Assembly: GCF_000723205.1 (NCBI RefSeq)
Contig: NZ_HG315671.1
Span: 1,709,351 to 1,773,350 of the forward strand
Source of the DNA: Formosa agariphila KMM 3901
GTDB taxonomy: Bacteria > Bacteroidota > Bacteroidia > Flavobacteriales > Flavobacteriaceae
Length of the DNA stretch: 64,000 nucleotides
Direction: 5' to 3'
Shown: one piece after another, positions 8,992 to 17,114 of the stretch
Position numbering within the stretch: the stretch's first letter is position 1
Layout: each line of letters begins with the position of its first letter
Notes under the pieces: model-generated
Told to the model about the DNA's origin: nothing
Seen by the model: only the letters and a program-made list of their open reading frames with translations
Database searches by the model: none
Program-made: the position numbers and the translations under genes

Positions 8992-9534
8992 TTAAAAATA
9001 ATCTTTTACTCTGTCTTTAAACCCTTTAGGTGAAAGCTTAAACTCATCTTCAAGTTTTTGAAAAGAATCGTTTACAGTATTTACTTTATTGAATATTTGT
9101 GCGCGAATTAAATAAATAGATGGAATAATTAAACCCATTATAGGTAATAGGTAAAAAAATTCATTACTATCTACATATTGTAAATCATCATTTAAAATTG
9201 TGAAGATTTGAAAAGTAAACATTGCAATAGGTACAATGATAACATGATACCACCAATGTCTACAGGTAAAAAACCAAACAAACATTAATAATAAAGGAAT
9301 TAATTTTCCTGTTATTGTCCAAGCAACAATATCTATGCTTCCGTAAAATTTACTATCGTAGGTAAATAAAAATGTTTTCCAAACTTTTTGTTTAGGTACA
9401 CTTTCATATAAGTAAAATAAATAGGGAGTAGCAGCAATAAATGTCGCTATAATACTCCCTATTATTAGACTTCTATTATCCGTGAGTTGGAATTTTAATT
9501 CTCCATCTTTCAATTTGTGGTGCTTCTTGCTCAT
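8992..9534 (-). CDS. Four-helix membrane protein of unknown function, start overprinted in a repeat
   Basis: The 180-residue protein has about four membrane helices (about 24-45, 68-88, 92-112, 125-145) with an aromatic-rich segment FFTCRHWWYHVIIVPIAMF, and a cytoplasmic C-terminal helix. Its ATG lies inside the third repeat of the upstream secreted-repeat gene, in a different frame: MSKKHHKLKDGELKFQLTDN is read from the same DNA that encodes NEQEAPQIERWRIKIPTHG. In this frame a TAA sits immediately upstream of the ATG and no further ATG occurs before the first membrane helix, so the overlapping start is hard to avoid. The genes overlap by 59 bases, suggesting translational coupling. Function unknown. 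Confidence 0.75.
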   Translation of the reverse strand: MSKKHHKLKDGELKFQLTDNRSLIIGSIIATFIAATPYLFYLYESVPKQKVWKTFLFTYDSKFYGSIDIVAWTITGKLIPLLLMFVWFFTCRHWWYHVIIVPIAMFTFQIFTILNDDLQYVDSNEFFYLLPIMGLIIPSIYLIRAQIFNKVNTVNDSFQKLEDEFKLSPKGFKDRVKDYF

Positions 9535-9751
9535 TTATACTTAATCCGTGCGTTGGAATCTTAATTCTCCATCTTTCAATTTGTGGAGCTTCTTGTTCAT
9601 TTAGATTTAATCCGTGTGTTGGGATTTTAATTCTCCATCTTTCAATTTGCGGAGCTTCTTGCTCGTTTAAACTGATTAGACTTGTTGCTTGAGCCGGGAA
9701 AAGCATTCCTCCAAAAATCGCAAGAGCGATTAAATGTTTTTTAGTCTTCAT
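9476..9751 (-). CDS. Exported small protein with three identical 19-residue repeats
   Basis: The 91-residue product has a clear Sec signal peptide (basic MKTKKH, hydrophobic core, likely cleavage after AQA at about residue 22). The mature 69 residues consist of three 22-residue units, each a variable tripeptide (ISL, LNL, LSI) plus NEQEAPQIERWRIKIPTHG. The 19-residue core is identical in all copies although codons differ silently. The repeat is amphipathic: an acidic, polar first half and a basic, aromatic second half (ERWRIK). No Cys, no lipobox and no dibasic cleavage site are present. I recognise no family. It could be a secreted peptide precursor, a repeat binding protein, or a surface component. 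It overlaps the next gene and probably has its own promoter. Confidence 0.8.
   Translation of the reverse strand: MKTKKHLIALAIFGGMLFPAQATSLISLNEQEAPQIERWRIKIPTHGLNLNEQEAPQIERWRIKIPTHGLSINEQEAPQIERWRIKIPTHG
9480..9677 (-). repeat. Three tandem 66-bp in-frame repeats
   Basis: The period is exactly 66 bases: the C-C-G-T-G element recurs at 9480, 9546 and 9612 on the plus strand. Within the 19-codon core the three copies differ only at third codon positions of the exported protein frame (seven variable codons: N, E, A, P, K, I and T). Confidence 0.95.
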
Positions 9752-9783
9752 AATTCTGTAAGGGATTTAATTAATTAATGATT

Positions 9784-9791
9784 CAAATATA
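9784..9791 (-). promoter_or_regulatory. -7 box of the repeat-protein gene
   Basis: On the minus strand the sequence reads TATATTTG, a match to TAnnTTTG, 32 bases before the ATG of the repeat protein. This suggests that the gene is transcribed separately from tsaE. Confidence 0.5.
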
Positions 9792-9845
9792 TAGAATACA
9801 CTAATTGAATTTTATCCCAAATGTTAAAATCATGTTAAAACTAAC

Positions 9846-9903
9846 GTCTTTTGGGCAACTCAGTTACGGGAAAACCGTACTTCTTTTTCTTTGCTTCAAT
9901 CAA
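9846..9903 (-). other. Intergenic element with hairpin between tsaE and the repeat-protein gene
   Basis: This block is richer in GC than the surrounding DNA. It contains TACGGTTTTCCCGTA on the minus strand (9865-9879; 5-bp arms, 5-base loop) with no T run, so it is not a normal terminator. The minus strand is also open for 18 codons ending in TAG with a protein-like reading (KKYGFPVTELPKRR), but it has no start codon. It could be a structured RNA or a gene remnant; I recognise neither. Confidence 0.35.
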
Positions 9904-9933
9904 ATCTTAAAATCAGCACAAAAACACAAAATA

Positions 9934-10344
9934 TCAATCAATATTAAATGTCAACTTTCTGGTTTTCGAATCTAAATTTTCAATTTTTACAGCATTAGAT
10001 TTTTCATTCGAAAGAATGTTTTCTACACGTTCTGGCCATTCTATAAATAACCAAGCATCAGAATCTAAATAATCTTCTATACCAAAATTATAAGCTTCTT
10101 CTTCGTCGTTTAATCTGTAAAAATCGAAATGATAAACTAAACCATCATCGGTACTATATTCGTTAACTATTGAGAATGTTGGGCTACTAACATCGTCATT
10201 ACACCCTAAATTTTTAACTAAGGCTTTAATTAATGTTGTTTTACCCGAACCCATATCACCATAAAATAATATGGTTTTTGATGTGGCTTTGCTAAGTATA
10301 TATTTAGCAATATCCTCTAAATCATCTATGTGGTATTCTTTCAT
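9934..10344 (-). CDS. tsaE: tRNA threonylcarbamoyladenosine biosynthesis ATPase TsaE
   Basis: TsaE is the P-loop ATPase that works with TsaB and TsaD to make t6A37 in tRNAs reading ANN codons. The 136 residues contain the Walker A motif GDMGSGKTTL (about 29-38), the segment SSPTFSIVNEY (about 54-64), and the Walker B-like LFIEWPERV (about 98-106) typical of the family. Length is slightly below the usual 140-150 but complete. It lies downstream of porX on the same strand, 98 bases away, as commonly seen in flavobacteria. Confidence 0.93.
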   Translation of the reverse strand: MKEYHIDDLEDIAKYILSKATSKTILFYGDMGSGKTTLIKALVKNLGCNDDVSSPTFSIVNEYSTDDGLVYHFDFYRLNDEEEAYNFGIEDYLDSDAWLFIEWPERVENILSNEKSNAVKIENLDSKTRKLTFNID

Positions 10345-10442
10345 AGTTTACATGGCATAGGATGCAATTATAAGTAATAAAAATTAAATTTGCTAATGAT
10401 TCGCATAATGAAAAAAAGGATATTAAATATAAATATATGAGT

Positions 10443-11996
10443 CTATTTCGGATTTAAAACGACAAATGGAATAATCATTTCTTCTAAAGATACACCACCA
10501 TGCTGATAGGTGTTTCTAAAATAACTTACATAATGATTATAGTTATTTGGGTATGCAAAAAAGAAGTCGTTTTTAGCAAAAATAAAGGAACTACTCATTG
10601 TAATACTTGGTAAATGAACTGTTTTAGGTGTTTTAAATTCTAATACATCTTTAGATTCGTAAGTTAAACTCCTTCCTGTTTTATATCTTAAGTTTAATGA
10701 GGTGTCCCGATCACCAACAACTTTAGACGGATTTTTTACATTTATAGTACCATGGTCTGTGGTTAAAATTAATTTAAATCCTAAATTTTGTGCTTGTTGA
10801 ATGATTTCAAATAGTGGCGAGTTTTTAAACCAACTTTGAGTTAGTGAACGGTAAGCTTTATCGTTAGATGCTAATTCTTTTACTACATCCATTTCCGTTT
10901 TGGCATGCGAAAGCATATCTACAAAATTGTAAACGACAACAGTAAGGTCGTTATTTTTCTGACTTTTAAAATTATCGACTAATTTTTTACCGTTTTTAAG
11001 GTTGGTAATTTTATGATATTCGCACGTTAAGTTTTGTAAGCCTAAACGCTTCATTTGTGCTTGTAGAAATTCAGCTTCAAATAAATTCTTTCCACCTTCG
11101 TCTGTATCGTTTTTCCAATAGTTTGGATGTAATTTTTCCATATCGCTTGGCATCAATCCAGAAAAAATAGCATTTCGGGCATATTGTGTAGCCGTAGGTA
11201 AAATACTGTAAAACGGAATTTCTGTTTCTTTCTTATAGTAAGGTGCAATAAAGGGCTCGAACGATTTCCATTGGTCGTATCTTAAATTATCTATAACCAC
11301 AAGTAATGTAGGTTGTTCTTTACTTAATTCCGGAACTACTTTATTTTTAAACAAGGTGTGCGACATGGTTGGAGCCTCGGTATTTGGTTCGAACCAATCG
11401 GCATAATTTTTAGCTATAAATTTTCCGAATAAGGCGTTGGCTTCTGTTTTTTGAGATTCTAAAATCTCGAACATGCCAGCATCTTCTATATTTTCTAATT
11501 GAATTTCCCAATACACCAATTTCTGATAGAGGTTAGCCCAATCTTCAAAACTATTAACAGACATTAAATCCATTGCAATTTTTCTAAATTCTTGCTGATA
11601 ATTAGATGTTGTTTTCTCTGAAATTAATCGAGAATGGTCTAAATTCTTTTTTAAACTCAATAAAATCTGATTCGGATTTACGGGTTTTATAAGGTAATCG
11701 GCAATTTTATTACCAATGGCTTCCTCCATAATATACTCTTCCTCACTTTTAGTAATCATTACAACAGGAAGCGTGTGGTCCAGTTCTTTAATTTCATTTA
11801 AAGTTTCTAGACCAGTTAAACCAGGCATGTTTTCATCTAAAAAAACAATGTCAAATTTATTGTCCTCTAACACCTCAAGGGCCTCGGTACCGCTATTGCA
11901 TTTTGTAACCTTATAATTTTTTTTCTCTAGAAAAAGAATGTGTGGTTTAAGTAAATCAATTTCATCATCAACCCAAAGTATATTTATGTTATTCAT
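10443..11996 (-). CDS. porX: PorX: response regulator with PglZ phosphatase-like domain (type IX secretion control)
   Basis: Residues 1-120 form a CheY-like receiver with acidic pocket D10/D11, phospho-acceptor D54 in VFLDENMPG and conserved K in ITKSEE. It is joined to an alkaline-phosphatase-superfamily PglZ domain (about 225-510) with metal-ligand-like motifs VVIDNLRYDQW, TDHGTINV and VGDRDTSLNLRYK. This architecture and the 517-residue length are those of PorX, which with the kinase PorY controls type IX secretion genes in Porphyromonas and Flavobacterium. No T9SS structural gene or porY is in the window. The divergent HD-domain gene starts 77 bases away. Confidence 0.93.
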   Translation of the reverse strand: MNNINILWVDDEIDLLKPHILFLEKKNYKVTKCNSGTEALEVLEDNKFDIVFLDENMPGLTGLETLNEIKELDHTLPVVMITKSEEEYIMEEAIGNKIADYLIKPVNPNQILLSLKKNLDHSRLISEKTTSNYQQEFRKIAMDLMSVNSFEDWANLYQKLVYWEIQLENIEDAGMFEILESQKTEANALFGKFIAKNYADWFEPNTEAPTMSHTLFKNKVVPELSKEQPTLLVVIDNLRYDQWKSFEPFIAPYYKKETEIPFYSILPTATQYARNAIFSGLMPSDMEKLHPNYWKNDTDEGGKNLFEAEFLQAQMKRLGLQNLTCEYHKITNLKNGKKLVDNFKSQKNNDLTVVVYNFVDMLSHAKTEMDVVKELASNDKAYRSLTQSWFKNSPLFEIIQQAQNLGFKLILTTDHGTINVKNPSKVVGDRDTSLNLRYKTGRSLTYESKDVLEFKTPKTVHLPSITMSSSFIFAKNDFFFAYPNNYNHYVSYFRNTYQHGGVSLEEMIIPFVVLNPK

Positions 11997-12001
11997 ATCG
12001 T

Positions 12002-12009
12002 TATATTTG
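12002..12009 (+). promoter_or_regulatory. -7 box of the HD-domain gene
   Basis: TATATTTG matches TAnnTTTG and lies 64 bases before the ATG at 12073; it sits just outside the start of the divergent porX gene. Confidence 0.45.
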
Positions 12010-12072
12010 TACTATTAAAGTGATTTTTTAAATATTTTAGAAGATCATCTTAAGCATTTCTAAACTATAAAG

Positions 12073-13293
12073 ATGAATAAACTTAAAATATTAAACGATC
12101 CAATTTACGGATTTATTACCATACCAAATTCGTTAATTTTTGATTTAATTGAGCATAAATACTTTCAGCGGCTAAGAAGAATTACTCAAATGGGAATGTC
12201 TTATTTGGTGTATCCTGGAGCCCATCATACCCGATTTCATCATGCTATAGGTTGTATGCATTTAATGCAAAAAGCTATCAATGTACTTCGTTTTAAGGGA
12301 GTTGACATTTCTGACGATGAAGAAGTTGCATTAAATATAGCTATACTTTTGCACGATATTGGTCACGGTCCGTTTTCTCATGCCATGGAACATAGTATAG
12401 TTAGTGGGATTTCTCACGAGCATATTTCGCTGTTGTTTATGGAGCAATTGAACGATGAATTTAACGGAAGTTTAACGCTAGCCATCTCTATTTTTAAAGG
12501 GGAATACCACAGAAACTTTATGTGTCAGTTAATTTCTTCTCAATTAGATATGGATCGCGCCGATTATTTAAAACGAGATAGTTTTTATACAGGAGTCGCA
12601 GAAGGAAATATAAATAGCGAGCGTTTAATTACCATGTTAAGTGTTGTAGACGATGAATTGGTGGTTGAAAATAAAGGTATTTATAGCGTGGAAAAATTTC
12701 TTGTTGCTAGACGATTAATGTACTGGCAAGTGTATTTACACAAAACTAGTGTTGTTGCCGAGCAATTATTAATACGCGTATTAAAACGTGCTAAAGAATT
12801 ATCGCATAATAATGTAGAATTGGTAGCGAGTAGGGCATTATCTTATTTCTTAAAAACAGAAATTAATGCAACTAATTTTGATAAAAACACACTTGAAACC
12901 TTTTCTAAGTTAGACGATTATGATATTATTTCAGCCATGAAAGAATGGCAATATCATGACGATTTTGTATTGCGTAATTTATGCGAAATGATTTTAAATA
13001 GAGATTTACTTAAAATTAAAGTCAAGCAAAAAAAGATAAAGAAAAACGAGTTAAAAGCTAAAGAAAAAGAATTGATGTCTACCTATAATATTAGTGAATC
13101 AGAAGCCGATTACTTTGTCTTTAAAGGAGAAATTACAAATCAAGCGTATCAACAAAACGGACAACAAATTAAGATTTTATATAAATCAGGAAAGATAGAA
13201 GATATAGTAAAGGCATCGGACCAATTAAACTTAAAGGCACTGTCGAAACCCGTTACTAAATATTATATATGTTATCCTAAAGCTAAACTTTAG
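12073..13293 (+). CDS. HD-domain phosphohydrolase (dGTPase/SAMHD1-like)
   Basis: The 406-residue protein begins ILNDPIYGFITIP, then carries the HD signature: FHHAIGCMHL (first His), ILLHDIGHGPFSHAME (His-Asp pair) and a distal Asp in SQLDMDRADYLKRDS. This combination is characteristic of the SAMHD1/deoxyguanosinetriphosphate triphosphohydrolase-like branch conserved in Bacteroidota, which removes triphosphate from nucleotides in characterised members. The substrate here is not determinable. It is placed 24 bases before lpxD, though a -7 box near the lpxD start means lpxD can be transcribed separately. Confidence 0.88.
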   Translation: MNKLKILNDPIYGFITIPNSLIFDLIEHKYFQRLRRITQMGMSYLVYPGAHHTRFHHAIGCMHLMQKAINVLRFKGVDISDDEEVALNIAILLHDIGHGPFSHAMEHSIVSGISHEHISLLFMEQLNDEFNGSLTLAISIFKGEYHRNFMCQLISSQLDMDRADYLKRDSFYTGVAEGNINSERLITMLSVVDDELVVENKGIYSVEKFLVARRLMYWQVYLHKTSVVAEQLLIRVLKRAKELSHNNVELVASRALSYFLKTEINATNFDKNTLETFSKLDDYDIISAMKEWQYHDDFVLRNLCEMILNRDLLKIKVKQKKIKKNELKAKEKELMSTYNISESEADYFVFKGEITNQAYQQNGQQIKILYKSGKIEDIVKASDQLNLKALSKPVTKYYICYPKAKL

Positions 13294-13304
13294 GACATTT
13301 TTCC

Positions 13305-13312
13305 TATTTTTG
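13305..13312 (+). promoter_or_regulatory. -7 box immediately upstream of lpxD (possible leaderless start)
   Basis: TATTTTTG lies only 5 bases before the lpxD ATG at 13318. With the usual Bacteroidota spacing of about 5-7 bases to the start point, the transcript would begin at or next to the ATG. Confidence 0.5.
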
Positions 13313-13317
13313 CCACG

Positions 13318-14331
13318 ATGAAATTTACAGCAGAACAAATAGCAGGAATTTTAGAAGGAGAAGTTGTGGGTAATCCCGACGTAGAAGTTTCAACTCTTTC
13401 TAAAATTGAAGAAGGTATAAAAGGTGCGCTTACATTTTTGGCGAACCCAAAATATACGCATTATATATATACGACTAAAGCATCTATTACTATAGTAAAT
13501 AAAACATTTATTCCAGAGCATGATTTGGAAACTACTTTAATAAAGGTGAACGATGCGTATAAAGCATTTTCTAAATTATTAGAGTATTATAACTCTGTTA
13601 AACTTAGTAAAGAGGGAATAGAGCAACCATCTTTTATATCCGATTCCTCAAAATGTGGAGATAAAATTTATATAGGTGCTTTTACTTATATAGGAGAGAA
13701 TGTGAAAATTGGTGATAATGTAAAAATTTTCCCAAACTCTTATATTGGAGATAATGTAACTATAGGAGATAATACAATACTTTTTGCAGGAGCCAAAATT
13801 TATTCGGAATGCATTATTGGAAATAATTGTGTTATTAATTCCGGATGTGTTATTGGTGCAGATGGATTTGGTTTTGCTCCAAATGAGTCAGGTGAATACG
13901 ATAAGGTGCCACAAATTGGAAATGTAATTTTAGAAGATTATGTAGATGTTGGCGCGGGTACTACTATAGATAGAGCAACTTTAGGGTCTACTGTTATAAG
14001 ACAAGGTGTTAAGTTAGACAATCAAATTCAGATTGCTCATAATGTCGAAATAGGTAGAAATACAGTAATTGCAGCGCAAACTGGTGTTGCAGGGTCTACT
14101 AAAATTGGCGAGAATTGTCAAATAGGAGGACAAGTAGGATTTGCTGGACATTTAGTTATTGGAAATAATGTTAAAATACAGGCACAGTCAGGTATTGGAA
14201 GAAATATAAAGGATAACGAAATATTACAAGGTTCTCCTGCATTTTCTTATGCCGATTGGAGTAAATCTTATGTTCACTTTAAGAATTTACCGAAAATAGT
14301 TAAAAAATTAAACGAAATAGAAAATAAATAA
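13318..14331 (+). CDS. lpxD: UDP-3-O-acylglucosamine N-acyltransferase
   Basis: LpxD adds the second 3-hydroxyacyl chain to UDP-3-O-acyl-glucosamine in lipid A synthesis. The 337-residue protein has the N-terminal uridine-binding domain ([14 protein letters not shown] at about 37-50) and a long left-handed beta-helix of hexapeptide repeats ([17 protein letters not shown], then about 100-320). The catalytic His region is [12 protein letters not shown] (about 238-249), and the C-terminal helix is [15 protein letters not shown]. It overlaps lpxC by one base (TAATG), so it is the first gene of the tightly packed lipid A operon. Confidence 0.95.
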   Translation: MKFTAEQIAGILEGEVVGNPDVEVSTLSKIEEGIKGALTFLANPKYTHYIYTTKASITIVNKTFIPEHDLETTLIKVNDAYKAFSKLLEYYNSVKLSKEGIEQPSFISDSSKCGDKIYIGAFTYIGENVKIGDNVKIFPNSYIGDNVTIGDNTILFAGAKIYSECIIGNNCVINSGCVIGADGFGFAPNESGEYDKVPQIGNVILEDYVDVGAGTTIDRATLGSTVIRQGVKLDNQIQIAHNVEIGRNTVIAAQTGVAGSTKIGENCQIGGQVGFAGHLVIGNNVKIQAQSGIGRNIKDNEILQGSPAFSYADWSKSYVHFKNLPKIVKKLNEIENK

Positions 14332-15737
14332 TGGCAATAGTTACTACAGAAATCAAACAAAAAACCATTAAAAACAGTGTGTCTTTAAATGGTGTTGGAT
14401 TACATACAGGTAATAATGTTTCTCTAACCTTTAAATCGGCTCCAGAAAATTTTGGATTTGCTTTTAAACGAATGGATTTAGAAGGAACGCCAGTAATAGA
14501 AGCAGATGCTACTTATGTTACAAATACAGAACGTGGAACATGCTTAGAGAAAAATGGTGTCATTATTCAAACATGCGAGCATGTGTTAGCGGCTTTAATA
14601 GGTTTAGATATTGATAATGTTTTAATAGAATTAAGTGCTGCTGAACCTCCAATTATGGATGGGTCTTCTAAATTTTTTGTAGAAGCTTTAGAAAACGCAG
14701 AAATATTAGAACAAGAAGCTTTTAGAGAAGAGTATGTAGTAACCGATGTAATTTCTTTTGTAAACGAAGATACAGGAAGCGAAATACTTTTAATGCCAGC
14801 TAAAGAATACCAAATTACTACTATGGTAGATTTTGGAACTAAAGTATTAGGTACTCAAAATGCAACTTTAAATCAAATTTCAGATTTCAAAAAAACCATT
14901 TCAGATTCTAGAACGTTTAGTTTTTTACATGAAATTGAAATGCTTTTAGAGCATGGGTTAATAAAAGGAGGCGATTTAAATAATGCCATAGTTTATGTAG
15001 ATAAAGAATTATCTCCAGCAACGATGGAAAAATTAAAAGTTGCTTTTAAGAAAGATTCAATTGCGGTTAAACCTAACGGAATTTTAGATAATTTAACTTT
15101 ACATCACCCTAATGAAGCAGCAAGACATAAATTGTTAGATGTTATAGGTGATTTAGCTTTAATAGGGACACGTATTAGAGGTAAGGTAATAGCAAATAAA
15201 CCTGGACATTTTGTAAACACTCAGTTTGCAAAGAAGATGTCTAAAATTATAAAAAACGAAAGACGTAATAATGTTCCTTACGTAGATTTATCTCAGGAGC
15301 CATTAATGGATGTTAATCAAATTATGGATATGTTGCCTCACAGACAACCATTCCTATTGATTGACAAAATTTTTGAACTTTCAGAAACTGGGGTTATCGG
15401 TATGAAAAACGTAACGATGAACGAACCGTTTTTTGCAGGTCATTTTCCAGGAGCTCCAGTAATGCCTGGTGTTTTAATTGTTGAAGCAATGGCACAAACA
15501 GGTGGAATAATGGTATTAAGTACCGTTCCTGATCCAGAAAATTACCTTACATTTTTTATGAAAATTGATAAAGTGAAATTCAAACAAAAGGTTGTTCCAG
15601 GAGATACTTTAATTTTTAAATGTGACCTAATTACTCCAATTAGAAGAGGAATATGCCATATGCAAGGTTACGCTTATGCCAATGGAAAACTATGTGCAGA
15701 AGCAGAATTAATGGCTCAAATTTCAAAAGTAAAATAA
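14331..15737 (+). CDS. lpxC/fabZ: Bifunctional LpxC deacetylase / FabZ dehydratase
   Basis: This 468-residue fusion is the normal form in Bacteroidota. The N-terminal part (about 1-310) is the zinc deacetylase LpxC, with GVGLHTG, the zinc-ligand His in CEHVLAAL (about 80), and HHPNEAARHKLLDVIGDLAL with a zinc Asp and catalytic residues. The C-terminal part (about 320-468) is the hotdog dehydratase FabZ, with LPHRQPFLLIDKI, the catalytic His in AGHFPGAPVMPG and Glu in EAMAQTGG. LpxC commits UDP-acylglucosamine to lipid A and FabZ serves fatty-acid elongation, so the fusion joins the two branches that compete for hydroxyacyl-ACP. Confidence 0.96.
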   Translation: MAIVTTEIKQKTIKNSVSLNGVGLHTGNNVSLTFKSAPENFGFAFKRMDLEGTPVIEADATYVTNTERGTCLEKNGVIIQTCEHVLAALIGLDIDNVLIELSAAEPPIMDGSSKFFVEALENAEILEQEAFREEYVVTDVISFVNEDTGSEILLMPAKEYQITTMVDFGTKVLGTQNATLNQISDFKKTISDSRTFSFLHEIEMLLEHGLIKGGDLNNAIVYVDKELSPATMEKLKVAFKKDSIAVKPNGILDNLTLHHPNEAARHKLLDVIGDLALIGTRIRGKVIANKPGHFVNTQFAKKMSKIIKNERRNNVPYVDLSQEPLMDVNQIMDMLPHRQPFLLIDKIFELSETGVIGMKNVTMNEPFFAGHFPGAPVMPGVLIVEAMAQTGGIMVLSTVPDPENYLTFFMKIDKVKFKQKVVPGDTLIFKCDLITPIRRGICHMQGYAYANGKLCAEAELMAQISKVK

Positions 15738-15747
15738 AAAGCAACAC

Positions 15748-16533
15748 ATGAATCAACCTTTAGCTTACGTGCATCCCGGAGCGAAAATTGCAAAAAATGT
15801 AGTTATCGATCCGTTTACAACGATACATAATAATGTCGTAATAGGAGAAGGAACTTGGATTGGAAGTAATGTTACCATTATGGAAGGTGCTCGTATTGGA
15901 AAAAATTGTAACATTTTTCCAGGAGCAGTTATTTCTGGAGTCCCACAAGATCTTAAATATAACGACGAAGACACTTTAACGGTTATTGGTAACAATGTTA
16001 CTATTCGTGAATGTGTAACCATTAATAGAGGGACTACAGATCGTATGAAAACTGTTATTGGCGATAATTGTTTAATTATGGCGTATTGCCATATCGCTCA
16101 CGATTGTATAGTTGGAAAAAATTGTATTTTTTCTAATAACAGTACTTTAGCAGGACATATAACGCTTGGAGATTATGTGGTTTTAGCAGGAATGACGGCT
16201 GTACATCAATTTTGTTCTGTAGGAAACCATGCTTTTGTAACCGGCGGATCTTTAGTAAGAAAAGATGTGCCACCATTTGTAAAAGCTGCTCGTGAACCGT
16301 TATCTTATGTAGGGATTAATTCAGTAGGATTAAGACGTAGAGGATTTACTACAGAAAAAATTAGAGAAGTACAGGATATTTATCGTGTTTTATATCAGAA
16401 AAATTACAACAACACCCAAGCGGTAGAAATTATTGAAGCGGAGTGGGAAGCTACTCCAGAACGTGATGAAATCCTTCAATTTATAAGAGATTCACAACGC
16501 GGAATAATGAAAGGATATTTCAAATCAAACTAA
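15748..16533 (+). CDS. lpxA: UDP-N-acetylglucosamine acyltransferase
   Basis: LpxA transfers a 3-hydroxyacyl chain from ACP to the 3-OH of UDP-GlcNAc, the first step of lipid A synthesis. The 261 residues show hexapeptide repeats from the first residues (VHPGAKIAKNVVIDPFTTI), the segment GVPQDLKYNDEDTLTVIGNN, the catalytic His within MAYCHIAHDC (about 122), and the helical C-terminal domain starting at YVGINSVGLRRRGF. Length equals the E. coli enzyme within a residue. It follows lpxC/fabZ by 10 bases and precedes efp by 9. Confidence 0.96.
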   Translation: MNQPLAYVHPGAKIAKNVVIDPFTTIHNNVVIGEGTWIGSNVTIMEGARIGKNCNIFPGAVISGVPQDLKYNDEDTLTVIGNNVTIRECVTINRGTTDRMKTVIGDNCLIMAYCHIAHDCIVGKNCIFSNNSTLAGHITLGDYVVLAGMTAVHQFCSVGNHAFVTGGSLVRKDVPPFVKAAREPLSYVGINSVGLRRRGFTTEKIREVQDIYRVLYQKNYNNTQAVEIIEAEWEATPERDEILQFIRDSQRGIMKGYFKSN

Positions 16534-16542
16534 AAAAATAGA

Positions 16543-17109
16543 ATGGCAACAACATCAGATATTAGAAACGGATTATGCATAAGATATAATCATGATATTT
16601 TTAAAGTAATTGAATTTTTACACGTAAAACCTGGTAAAGGTCCTGCGTTTGTAAGAACAAAATTAAAGAGTGTAACAACAGGTAAAGTTATAGATAATAC
16701 GTTTTCTGCAGGACACAAATTAGAAGATGTACGTGTAGAAACACATAAATTTCAATATTTATACCCAGAAGGTGATTTATATCACTTTATGAATGTTGAA
16801 GATTACACGCAAATTATGTTAAATGTAAATGCTTTAGATACTCCAGATTTATTAAAAGAAGGCGAAGTAGTTACTATTTTAATTAACTCTGAAGACGGTA
16901 TGCCGCTTTCAGTAGATATGCCTGCTAGTGTTATTTTAGAAGTTACTGCAACAGAACCAGGAATTAAAGGAAACACTGCAACTAACGCAACTAAACCTGC
17001 AACAGTAGAAACTGGAGCTACAATTAATGTACCTTTATTTATTAATGAAGGCGATAAAATTAAAGTAGAAACAGATAAAGGAACGTACAAAGAAAGAGTT
17101 AAAGAATAA
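16543..17109 (+). CDS. efp: Translation elongation factor P
   Basis: EF-P rescues ribosomes stalled at polyproline stretches. The 188 residues show the three-domain layout: KOW-like domain I with the loop [15 protein letters not shown], in which K34 is the position that is modified in other bacteria, the OB domain, and a C-terminal OB domain with [21 protein letters not shown]. No EpmA or other modification enzyme is seen nearby. It is embedded in the lipid A operon between lpxA and a second lpxD-like gene, a neighbourhood known in flavobacteria. Confidence 0.97.
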   Translation: MATTSDIRNGLCIRYNHDIFKVIEFLHVKPGKGPAFVRTKLKSVTTGKVIDNTFSAGHKLEDVRVETHKFQYLYPEGDLYHFMNVEDYTQIMLNVNALDTPDLLKEGEVVTILINSEDGMPLSVDMPASVILEVTATEPGIKGNTATNATKPATVETGATINVPLFINEGDKIKVETDKGTYKERVKE

Positions 17110-17114
17110 TTCTT

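Noticed and set aside
9480-9677. Three regular 66-bp repeats resembling a CRISPR array or satellite
   Set aside because: The repeats are contiguous, have no spacers, and keep one protein frame with silent-only differences, so they are coding repeats.
15760-16022. Long minus-strand ORFs opposite lpxA
   Set aside because: They are antisense shadows of the hexapeptide-repeat coding sequence, with no promoter or homology of their own.
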